DNA of 64,000 nucleotides from contig JAUCBJ010006635.1 of NCBI GenBank assembly GCA_032718475.1, positions 1 to 64,000 of the forward strand. The letters are read 5' to 3'. Made by a program: the position numbers and the translations under genes. The DNA is from Nemertoderma westbladi (Eukaryota > Xenacoelomorpha > Nemertodermatida > Nemertodermatidae). Positions within the stretch are counted from its first letter, which is position 1; the number at the start of each line of letters is the position of its first letter. The notes under the pieces are model-generated. The model searched no databases and had not been told where the DNA came from. It saw only the letters and a program-made list of their open reading frames with translations. This document shows positions 34,334 to 44,372 of this stretch, piece after piece.

Positions 34334-34587
34334 CTATATATCCCTGTTTGAATATCCCGCTCTCATGTTGACCCAATAATTCGTGATGTTAGGTCACTAC
34401 AAGTTCATCAATAATTTGATATGTTTCGCTCTACAATCATTTCTCACCTGGCTTATATCAATTGAAATCGGAGAGTCAAGCGCGTCTTTTAACACTACAA
34501 ACAATTATAAATAATACTGTTTGCAATTTTGCACACTTGGTAGATTGCCTGACCCCGTATGCAAGAACTAATCAACGCAGCCCTAGC

Positions 34588-34770
34588 CACCTATTGCATT
34601 GCAGTATCGGAGTAGGCCTATTGCTTTATTGTTGCTTAAGTTCATAACGTTGAGTAAACCTACCGCTGTACAACTCTTACGCTACCGGTGACTGGTACAC
34701 ATTTCAACTTAATGAACTTAAAGCTGCAATACAGCAATAGTCCGATATTGCAATGCAATAGGTTTATAGG
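34588..34770. repeat. Imperfect inverted repeat, arms about 55 bp
   Basis: The arm at 34588-34645 (ACCTATTGCATTGCAGTATC and GGCCTATTGCTTTATT) pairs with the arm at about 34712-34768 (ACAGCAATAGTCCGATATTG and CAATGCAATAGG) around a loop of about 65 bp. It is immediately beyond the BEL insertion and may be part of a foldback element with the repeat at 34900-35090. Confidence 0.7.
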
Positions 34771-34899
34771 GCTGAGTGGTTCAATACTATTTGCATACCG
34801 TTCAGGCAAACTGCGAGTTTATAATTGTGAATTGATTCATTTTATCAATATTATTTTCATCATCATGAATTTAATTAATTGTAGTGCTAAAATACGCGC

Positions 34900-35090
34900 A
34901 AGACACTCTGTTTTCACATGTGATGAAATGATTGAGATTAAATGTAAATTTGAATGGATCCAAAATCACCCTCCATAGAAAACAATATAAGAAATTGTCT
35001 GAGCACTGTGTAGTGACGTCAAATATGTAGAAGCTAATCACAGCCGATTTTCAAAATCCTTTTGACTTCCCGTGCTTACTTAAACCAACC
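34900..35090 (-). repeat. Old dispersed repeat, undivided copy
   Basis: The minus strand carries, without interruption, the two blocks found split at 20806-20865 and 21955-22080. This confirms that the LINE between those two blocks is an insertion. Confidence 0.6.
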
Positions 35091-35104
35091 ATTTCGAACG
35101 TTTA

Positions 35105-35185
35105 CTAGTTTGACTAGAACTAGTTTAACTAGAACTAGTTTAACTAGAACTAGAACTAGTTTAACTAGAACTAGAACTAGTTTGG
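35105..35185 (+). repeat. ACTAGAACTAGTTT short tandem repeat
   Basis: About six alternating ACTAGAACTAG and ACTAGTTTA units, highly self-complementary. From 35190 to 36740 there is no supported gene; a short AC-dinucleotide run lies at 36160-36172. Confidence 0.85.
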
Positions 35186-36744
35186 TATTTTATTGTAAAA
35201 ATTTTATTTAAATTAATACATAATAATTTCAAATTTTATGTTATGTATCAAATTTATTTCTAGGAAATTTATTAACCCTTACAGTAAGTTTAAAGTTCGC
35301 CGAGAAATGTTTTAAAATAATATTGTTATACTAATACTATCACTAATCGAATAAAGTATATATTTATAATACCACACAATATACTAGAAAGCCAGCAAGC
35401 TGGCTATAAACGAACCTGCCCCTCAAACCAGTACCATGAGTGAGCGAAAATGAAAACACGACAATTGCCATCAACTCAACGATAGAAACACCAGCTGCTG
35501 GTACATGTGGGCCTAGTAAGCTACTACTATTTTTTGAATGGATAGCCCAAACTGCAGAGAAGTATATTACTTGCCAAATTTATTACTATCTCACTCTAAC
35601 CCAGACAGTAATCAAACATCAACTATATGTTTGTATAATGTATTACCACACCAGATGAATAGCTCTTCCCAGTGAATCATCTCAGTGCTATGTTATGTGG
35701 GAGGGAGTTGATGATAATGAATGAGGAGGGACCCAACTAACACTACGTTCGTCTATGGAGGGTCTCCTTACAGCCAGATGGCTGGCTTTTCTAGTTGAGT
35801 CATATTATTCCACAACTAAATAATTTACTCTTTTAGACGAATTTGTGCGTTTTTTTGCCAGACTAACAAATTTTGGCGACGTTCTGTGCGAGATTGGCGA
35901 TATTTGAAAAGATTCTGAGGCTCAAATATGTTGCTCAGATGACTGAATATCTCAAATAAAAAAGTTGGTGCATACTCGATGAGTTGAAATCGGTGAAATT
36001 CGACTTTAAATTTTCAAAACCGCTATTTTTCAGTGACCCCGTGATCGAAACGCCACAAAAAATATACAGTCTTGTGCGCAACCAAAATTTATGGAGAGTT
36101 AGTTATTAAAATATTTGCATACCTGCTTGAGTTTTTGAGATATTGGATGGTTATACATACACACACACACAACCACATCGTGTTTTAAATGGCTCAACTC
36201 CTGACAAGAACTACCCAGGCCTATTAATAGGCAGGTTCGTTATTAATACTTTCACACAATATCCGATAGAATATATTATTCCTTCAGTAGATAATAATCC
36301 AATACCAGATAATATTAATAGGTAGTTCCGTGCCGAGGTCACTGTTCTAATCATATTGTCAATATAGGTGGGGTAAAGACCAATACTAGTGACATATAAA
36401 ATAAATAAGGTTGTTGCGATATTTCGGCCAACAGGCTATTATTCAAGCAACTAGACTGTACTACCACACTACTGAAACTATACGCACTACTTCCTATGAA
36501 CTACTGCTATACTGATTATTGCACAAATTGATATACTGTAGGTATTCAGGTGGTACGGTCTATTATTTCTTAAATATTATTGTGGTTTTATATTATAATT
36601 TGCCGCAATGACTCAGCTCTAGGATTACTAACTATCACTTTATAAAGAATAGTAAGTTACAGGAGCCCTTAAAAAAAACTAGAATCACTACTGTATTTCC
36701 TGATTGGTTTTAAACTGGGTACCTATCAACGTCATCAGCTGGTT

Positions 36745-37170
36745 TCAAAATGCCATATTGCAGCTTAAAAATACAAGAGTAACTATTTCAGGAGCCATTA
36801 AAACAACTTTAAACACGTTCGTGGGGCCTTCGCGCAGCACGGGGCTCAGTTTTGAGATACAGATTAATATTGAGCGATTCTGAGCCAATGAACAGAGGAG
36901 CGTTTGGGCTCCCTCTAGTGATTCTGACAGTACCCCTAACTCAGGATTTCCTCTAATTCTTGTGCCAGTATTCACCCCATCATCATTATGATGATCTAAG
37001 GACATGCGTATAACATAGTCAACCACAATTACGAGTATAAAGGGTGCAAGTGTGTCACCATGAAGGACTCCCCATAAGACTTCGAATGGATCTGTGTCGC
37101 CACCATCAGCAGGAGACACTAATGTGGTGGAACCATCGTACAGTGATCGGATAACTGCAATAATTTTCTC
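36745..37170 (-). mobile_element. RTE-like LINE fragment, diverged
   Basis: The minus strand reads GGDTDPFEVLWGVLHGDTLAPF, VDYVIRMSLDHHNDDG and LGVLSESLEGAQ. It corresponds to RT motif B to just after motif C of the copy at 4.0-6.76 kb, with the FADD block deleted. Similar in detail to the fragment at 1785-2100, which suggests a shared subfamily. From 37200 to 39060 I see no gene. Confidence 0.75.
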
Positions 37171-39068
37171 TGGCGCTCAGAGAACCCTTATGCTGCAAGT
37201 ATGCTGAACATATTATTGTTGTATTATTAATAATATTGACCAAATAGTACCACAGAAATAGGGTATCTTGATTAATGAATCAATGATATTGGTCCATCAT
37301 AAAAACTTATATAAAGTTAATAAATAAATAAACGGTAAGTTATAAACGGTACATAAATAATGTCATAATGATGTCATAAATAATGTTATAAAATAAATAG
37401 TGTCAATCAAAACAGTAAATATGTTCAACTCTGTACGTACTGCAGTAGCTATACATGAAAAAACTTATTTATTTTTACGATATTATGGCTAATTTATTGA
37501 CGATTTTGAATTCCGAATTTTATTGCAAACTAGGAAATATTTAATCAAGTTTATATCTGTATTGAAACCGCAGTAAATAAGGTGGATCTAAACTAATGTT
37601 GATACAGAATTTCTACATCCATAATTTGTCCAATTTTATACCTTAACGGGTGGCCCTTACAAATTGATTTAGATGCTGTTTATGTTTGAACTCTAGTTAT
37701 GCGCATGCGCCAGGCCCATTCCATGTAGGTGATAAGAAGGGCGCTGTGATTGGCCATTTATCTGTTTGCTGGACGAATAAGAAAGCTAGTAGCTACTCAT
37801 ATCCAAGTAAAAACCGGTTTACTGAACTTTTATGCAATGTCAAAGAGAAATTACTGGAACCGGTAAAAACCAGTTTTGTTGTTATATGATATGTTGTTAT
37901 ATTGATTATTCTTCGAGATTTTATATTGAATTTCTTCAGATTGTAGCTGGGTAAGCCACAAGGGGAGGGGGGTATCCATTAGGTTGATGTACACAATTTT
38001 ATTAGGTTAACTATGGTGCTTTAACTATTTCCTGTACTTGGGTTTGGGCCAAATTGAACCGGGATACCCCATCATAATAACCACACAGGCAGCACGGAAG
38101 TGCAAAGGAGGGAGAGTGTAGATATATTTGGTATCAGCGCTCATCGTTTTGACTTAGGTTTGGGTCTCATTGGGATACTAACATTCATTTCACTTCATCT
38201 TTATTTATTTTGACCTTTTAGCAGGGATTCCTCACCAACTGGAGTTTCCTTGTTGAGCTTTTTATAGACCGGTTTAATGTTTTGTTTTCTTTCGAAACTG
38301 ATACGTATTGCGATATTTTGATTCGTATTCAACAGTGGTTATTATGTTAATAAATCTTCAATGTGCTTTAGCGAAATCTTTTAGAAAATAGTTTCTATCG
38401 AGTTTGAAAGTTTGTATAGCCAAAAAGGGCTGCATTATAAGATTTATAAGAAATTAAGAATTTATATTTCGGTCGAAATTGTTGCGATAAATTTAGTGTA
38501 AATCTACCAGACAGCCACCTAATTCTCTAATACAACTTACAGGAACATCACTTTCATCACCTCAACCAATCCGGGATCTGGGGACGTTTGACTTGGTACG
38601 CAAGTGAACTGATCATTCACGAGGTTGCGACGGGGGACGGCGTCGTTAGCATCAATCACAGGTTGGTCGTAGTGTCGATAGGATTGTGCTTGTGGGATCT
38701 ATAGTTTATTTGTGGCTGTTTGAAGGTTTGTTAAAATACTTATGCACAGTATTTGTGGCACTTGTGAATACAAAATAAATTTGGTGTTGTAATTTTTTAA
38801 GTACAATTTTAAATTACTTCCCTTTGTTGTATCTTATTGTCCCACCATCCAGGGTCTCATAAAGTCGAGCCAAGGCTATATTTTATGAAATAAAATAAAT
38901 ATAAGAGAATTAGAAATTAATTGAGTTGTGAAAGTTTGTTTTATTTGAATTCACAATTAAATTGGTGTAATAATTTGTAAACTATTACAGCAAGCAAGGA
39001 ATTTCGTTAAATTGAATTAAAATTTAAATTAAAAAATTTTAATCAATATAAAATATAAAATCCCAAAA

Positions 39069-39246
39069 ATGAGTCAAACAACAAATACCGACGTTCCTGT
39101 AACAGAACAATGTGAGACTGCTGACGAGTCCAGTTAGCAATTAAACGTCACCACACCTGATGTAATTGAGACTATTAGTGCCCCTACCATACAGACAGTA
39201 GGAATCGTCCCTGCTTCTAGGTTTATAGTTCAGGGTGCTGCTCGAC
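39069..39246 (+). other. Host open frame interrupted by two LINE insertions
   Basis: From an ATG at 39069 the frame reads MSQTTNTDVPVTEQCETADE, hits TAG at 39135, then continues TPDVIETISAPTIQTVGIVP to the first LINE insertion. After the LINE (39897-40010) the same frame goes on as HLEDEIPDADCSDDSNTSLR and then meets TAA. The acidic, Ser/Thr-rich content is that of a disordered N-terminus, perhaps a degraded LTR-element Gag or a host exon. Not recognised. Confidence 0.35.
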
Positions 39247-39896
39247 GGATGGTCAAAGGATGGTATGCTTGAGCATGTGGACGACTTCTGTTACCTGGGA
39301 TCATGGATCCGGAAGTCAGGTGAGGACCTTCGAATACGTAAGGGAAAGGCATGGGCAGCCTTGAATAGGCTTTCCAGGATTTGGAAGTCACCTAGAATTA
39401 ATCGGAAACTTAAGGTCCGATTATTTAGAGCAGCAGTAGTTCCAGTACTCCTCTACGGGAGTCCATGCTGGGCTCTAACTGCTGAGGACACCAAATCTCT
39501 GGATGGCACATTCACAAGAATGCTACGCCGGGTACATTGTGTCAAGTACAATGCACACATCTCCAACCAGACACTATATAACATTGGAGGTGTCTCATTT
39601 GTTCCCCCAAGCTTGACACTAGAACAAAATCGCCTCCGCTTTGCAGGACATTGCTTTTGCCGTGAGGACCAGCCAGTGCATAATCTTGTACTTTGGCAGC
39701 CTCATGGAGTAAATAAGCATGGTGGACAGCCCATGACTTTCTTGAGACGCATCTTAAAGGACACTGGCCTTAAAGATGCGGATGATCTAGCAAATGTCAT
39801 GGGTGATAGGGAGTTGTGGCGGTGCAATTTTGTTGACAAGCCGGCACAGCATTCTTAAAAATGCAGCTGCAATGCAGCATGCCGATCCTAGTAGTA
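39247..39896 (+). mobile_element. RTE-like LINE, short 5'-truncated copy B
   Basis: Matches the last 600 bp of the copy at 4.0-6.76 kb, from KDGMLEHVDDFCYLGSW to the C-terminal DKPAQHS and the (TAG)n tail. The C-terminal frame is intact through 39858. It is flanked by a 12-bp direct repeat GTGCTGCTCGAC (39235-39246 and 39897-39908), the target-site duplication. Confidence 0.92.
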
Positions 39897-40010
39897 GTGC
39901 TGCTCGACACCTTGAAGATGAAATCCCTGATGCTGACTGTAGTGACGATAGTAACACATCCTTGAGGCTTCCTACAATTAATAAAAGTGCAGGTGGTTTA
40001 CATGGGTAAG

Positions 40011-41041
40011 AACGGTGACACAGAACCATTTGAAGTGTTATGGGGCGTCCTCCAAGGAGACACACTTGCACCATTCTTGTTCATTATTGTGGTTGACTAT
40101 GTTCTACGCATGTCCTTAAATCATCATAATGATAATGGGGTGATGATAACTCCACCTACTGGCTCCAGAAGTCGAGGAAATCCTGCCAAGTACCTAACTG
40201 ATCTAGACTTTGCTGATGACTTAGGAGTGCTCTCAGAATCATTAGAGGGAGCCCAACGGCTCCTCAGCTCATTAGAACATGCTGCTTCTAGTGTTGGTCT
40301 TTTTATTAACTCTAGAAAGACCAAAATTTTGACAGTTAATTTTGAAAGTCCTCAGCAAGTCTCTGATCGGATGAGCATAAGCTCAAAGGATGGTATGCTT
40401 GAGCATGTGGACGACTTCTGTTACCTGGGATCATGGATCCGGAAGTCAGGTGAGGACCTTCGAATACGTAAGGGAAAGGCATGGGCAGCCATGAATAGGC
40501 TTTCCAGGATTTGGAAGTCACCGAGAATTAATCGGAAACTTAAGGTCCGATTATTTAGAGCAGCAGAAGTTCCAGTACTCCTCTACGGGAGTCCATGCTG
40601 GGCTCTAACTGCTGAGGACACCAAATCTCTGGATGGCACATTCACAAGAATGCTACGCCGGGTTCATTATGTCAAGTACAATGCACACATCTCCAACGAG
40701 ACACTATATAACATTGGAGGTCTCTCATTGGTTCCCCCAAGCTTGACACTAGAACAAATCGCCTCCGCTTTGCAGGACATTGCTTTCGCCGTGAGGACCA
40801 GCCAGTGCATAATCTTGTACTTTGGCAGCCTCATGGAGTGAATAAGCATGGTGGACAGCCCATGACTTTCTTGAGACGCATCTTAAAGGACACTGGCCTT
40901 GAAGATGCGGATGATCTAGCAAATGTCATGGGTGATAGGGAGTTGTGGCGGTGCAATTTTGTTGACAAGCCGGCACAGCATTCTTGAAAATGCAGCTGCA
41001 ATGCAGCATGCCGATCCTAGTAGTAGTAGTAGTAGTAGTAG
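40011..41041 (+). mobile_element. RTE-like LINE, 5'-truncated copy C
   Basis: Starts in RT motif B (DTEPFEVLWGVLQGDTLAPF), keeps an intact FADD catalytic motif (LDFADDLGVLSES) and runs to the tail with eight or so TAG units. One deletion near 40758 shifts the frame in the C-terminal region. It is flanked by a 12-bp direct repeat TACATGGGTAAG (39999-40010 and 41042-41053). It sits only about 100 bp from copy B, in the same orientation, but each has its own target duplication. Confidence 0.92.
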
Positions 41042-41389
41042 TACATGGGTAAGGTAACCAAGGCGACAAATAAATTAACCAAATGCCTAGACAGTGGAAC
41101 CCATGACCCGGTAGATTCAGCCGGAATGCTGGATGAATATGATTAGCTGTTACACCTGCAAACAATCAATTTACATGAAGTTGGTGAGTATAGCGACCAA
41201 AGAGAGACAGTTTAGAACTCTGACATCCCTATATGATAAGTTGCAGGTAATTCGTAACCATTTTATAGATATGATAAGCGTATAAATGTGCTTAGAGTAA
41301 ATTATCGCGCTACTTTGGAGGAGAAACCCGAAACTGAAACATTGGACTCTGAAGAATTTTAGCTAAATGAATGGTTTCAGGGTTTCAAT

Positions 41390-42000
41390 TGTTGTGCCAG
41401 CACCAAATTTTTGGAAATAAGCAAATTGATCAATAGATAGTATCATCTTGTTTCTTGCGTTATACGGGTTTATGAGGGTCCTGAATCCGATGGAATCAAT
41501 AAAATCCGCACTGGACATCTCAAACTTGTACTTTTTTGGTGATGGGTACGAAATATGGTGCTAGAACCAAAATTTACCATATTACACCGAAAAATACGAG
41601 TAGCAATGCTCTGGAAAATGAGAAATGTTTCCATTAGAATCAGCGCCCCAGAAAACCTAAAAATGGGAATTTATAGCATCGTATAAGTGAACAAATAATT
41701 TTTTTGTTCAAACTGAAAAGTGCTGGTTACCTGTTTTTTTCATTTTTTGCCTACGTAGAGGACTAAAACAGCCATTTATACTAATCAGATTATTTTTAAA
41801 TATTTTACAATGAATTTTACGCACCAGAAAACCCGTATTGAACATTGTATTAAAACAATTAGCCGAAAATTGTAACTTTCAAATTTATGAAAATTGTTCA
41901 CTACTTGTAATTTTGGTGCTGCAAAATAACCACCCCAGTACTTTTTTCAAAATTTTATTTTTCGATCGGATTCACACAAGTGAATTCTAAGTACAATAAG
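41390..42000. repeat. Copy of the right half of the satellite element
   Basis: Collinear with about 14020-14630 of the TTAA-flanked element in the GLIS gene (GTTTATGAGGGTCCTGAATC, CTCAAACTTGTACTTTTT, ATTTTGGTGCTGCAAAATAA). Its ends are not visible. The repeat family is therefore dispersed. Confidence 0.8.
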
Positions 42001-42004
42001 TGAT

Positions 42005-42088
42005 AGGGTGTTGTAGCAGCGCAATTTTGTCGACAGGCCGGAACAGCATTCTTAAAAATGCAGCTGCAATGCAGCATAACGATTCTGG
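42005..42088 (+). mobile_element. RTE-like LINE 3' tail fragment
   Basis: About 80 bp of the extreme 3' end (GCAATTTTGTCGACAGGCCG, then ATGCAGCTGCAATGCAGCAT) without the TAG array. Confidence 0.8.
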
Positions 42089-42479
42089 TCCTGGATTTGA
42101 TATATATAATTATATATACATTGGCCGATAAGGGCCAGAGCGAATATATAACTTTTGAGCATACCTAACTATCTTGCTTAGATGTAAATGAAATACTAAT
42201 ATGATCCACTAGGGGGCTCTAATTAACAAGTAGAGAGGTATGGCCCTTCCAGAACTTTTTTCCTCATAAAATATATTTTGGAATAGGTTTAAATACAACG
42301 ATGTTCCACGCGGTGGTGGAAGATAATAATTGACATAATGACCCTAATTAAAGAGTTATCTTTCTAAAAAAAATAATATAGTATGTATAGGCCGAAACAA
42401 AGGAAAGTAGCAAGAAACAGAAGTACAAAAATGAAGAATCTATTAATTATATCTCAACGAATTTCCTTGAAATAGATCG

Positions 42480-42925
42480 AACATCGAACTTGATGAATGG
42501 CTCACGGACAATAAACTCTCCTTGAATCTAAAGAAAACAGAATACATTATCGTGGACAATCGCAATTCAAATACAATAATTCCGGATGTGAGCCTTCATT
42601 CAACTCCATTAACTAAAACTACGGCATCAAAATTTCTACGCAATCTACATAGACAATAAAATAAACTGGAAAATTCACTGCAACCATGTATTAGCAAAAA
42701 TATCAAAATTATCCGGGATCTTATTTAAACTGAGACACATTCTACCTCTGGACATTCTTAGAACTCTTTACTTATCTAATATACGGAATACCTCTTTGGG
42801 AAATAGTCACCACGCATATACTGCTAAAATCAAAGTGCAAGTTAACAAAATAGTTCGAGTCATAACTTTCAATCATTATCAGTCGCGCGCTGCACCAATT
42901 TACAAATCCTTAAATATTCTGTAAG
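42480..42925 (+). mobile_element. Degenerate CR1/L2-like LINE fragment
   Basis: The plus strand shows LDEWLTDNKLSLNLKKTEYI, then frame-broken traces of the thumb (INWKIHC, FNHYQ, PIYKSLNIL). It is the same protein family as the LINEs at 8.9-11.2, 20.9-21.9 and 44.4-47.7 kb, but much more decayed. Confidence 0.7.
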
Positions 42926-43239
42926 ACTCTGTAAGACTGTAAATCACACACTGTAAGACTTACCAACACCACCGACAAAATACCTTCACAAACCGAATAC
43001 TGACTGTATCACCACCCAGACAGATCCCTTAGCTATTATTCGTCACAGTACATTATTAGTGTTTTATAGAACTAGATAAAGTTTTGCTTAAATAACTATA
43101 TTTTAAAAAGGATACTTAAGAAACGATTTATAAATAATAAAATTAAGAAAATAAAATTAATAATAAATTATATATAATAATTAATTAATGAATAATTGTT
43201 GTAACTTTCGTTGTGCACAGCTTAGCAAAGTCGGCAATA

Positions 43240-43305
43240 ACGTCCAGATAGGGTCGAACTGGTGACCTCCAGTGTGGTGCTCTAACCATTCCGCAAGCGG
43301 CTCAG
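43240..43305 (-). repeat. tRNA-like sequence (SINE head or tRNA pseudogene)
   Basis: On the minus strand GCGGAATGGTTAGAGC resembles an A box and AGTTCGACCC a B box, spaced as in a tRNA. The acceptor stem does not pair convincingly, so a functional tRNA is unlikely. Confidence 0.55.
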
Positions 43306-43527
43306 ACAAAAGATAGATCTTGAAATACTACCTATTACCTTGCCTCCCATCTGTCAAACCATATTTCCAACCAATATAATCCATTAGCACCCTGTATTGA
43401 AAATACCCCCCTCACAAACTCAGTATTAATGTAATATTAATTTATTATATTATTAATATAATTAATATTTAGACCCACATCTTGACTGGCTAATTACTTT
43501 CCCTTCAAGGACAGATTTCCCAAAGCG

Positions 43528-43845
43528 ATGAGATCTCTTACTTTATATCACTTTAAGTGCACCAGCTGTAATGCTCACTACATCGGTAAATCCGAGCACC
43601 ACCAGTGCATCTCTGAGCACCTTGCGAAGTCTCCCCGAACAGGAAAGCCAACAGCCACTCCTAGACACTCCTCCATACTTGAACATGCACTTGAGTACGA
43701 CCACCGATTCGAATACCAAGACTTAAATATTATAGGTACAGCCACTAACAACTACGATCTACTAATTAAAGAAAGTCTAATTATACAGAAACGAAGACCA
43801 TCACTTAACATACAAGACACTTCATTCCCGCTATATCTATTTTAA
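43528..43845 (+). mobile_element. Penelope-like element: GIY-YIG endonuclease end
   Basis: About 105 residues reading LYHFKCTSCNAHYIGKSE, then ISEHLAKSPRTGKPTATPRH, LLIKESLIIQKRRPSLNIQD and the terminal PLYLF. This is the GIY-YIG nuclease domain and C-terminus of Penelope-like retroelements: CxxC before YIG, a conserved SEH, KES and a PSLN near the end. The reverse transcriptase is not present upstream, so it is a 5'-truncated copy. About 260 bp after its stop is a hammerhead-like motif, a feature known in this class. Confidence 0.85.
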
Positions 43846-44108
43846 TTATGATAACTATTACATACAGTACAATTCTAATAGTAGTAGTTTACTGCCTTTA
43901 GTCTTTGATTGCTACCGGTACTGTAATTTTTTCTATAATTTCTCTGTAATCCTGCATTTACTTCATTATACTTAGTAAAAATATTCTAATTTACATTTAT
44001 CGTAATTATCCACCCTATCACATTTTGAATTTTGTTTACTCTTATCTTTTACATTAATTTTCGGTTTTTTCATAAAATTATAGTTATTTTGTACCTACAG
44101 TATTATGG

Positions 44109-44137
44109 CTGATGATGTATAACGTAATATACGAAAC
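44109..44137 (+). ncRNA. Hammerhead-like ribozyme core, probably decayed
   Basis: CTGATGA (44109-44115) and GAAAC (44133-44137) bracket a 5-bp stem GTATA/TATAC (44117-44121 with 44128-44132), the layout of hammerhead boxes around stem II. A short GTT/AAC pairing follows, but the expected GUH cleavage triplet reads AAT. Penelope-like elements are known to carry minimal hammerheads, and this lies downstream of a Penelope-like ORF in the same orientation. Confidence 0.45.
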
Positions 44138-44281
44138 GTTCCGGATTTAAACAATAATTATGTTCTTTCAAATCGCACTACTTATCTTATTTTGTCTCAA
44201 ACTCAGTACATGCATCAATATTATAGCCATTACTTATATTGTGCCTCTAAAGGTCTATAGGTATTGTGCATACGGCACTAG

Positions 44282-44372
44282 GGACCATGGACCACCTCGT
44301 AGTATCCCACGTTGTTAGTGAGTGAGGTGTCCAAGGTCCCCATAATGGAGGCCGCATTTCCAACCAATCAAT
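44282..44372 (-). mobile_element. Older retroelement fragment, distal part (split by a LINE)
   Basis: The minus strand reads VGNAASIMGTLDTSLTNN. It continues the sequence that ends LLQRLAVAIL at about 47700. A second copy, oppositely oriented, at 48060-48207 has the two parts joined (AVALLVGNAASIMGT), which shows the LINE between them is an insertion. Confidence 0.7.

Noticed and set aside
43240-43305. Functional tRNA gene
   Set aside because: A- and B-box-like motifs are present but the acceptor stem and anticodon arm do not pair properly; a SINE head or pseudogene fits better.
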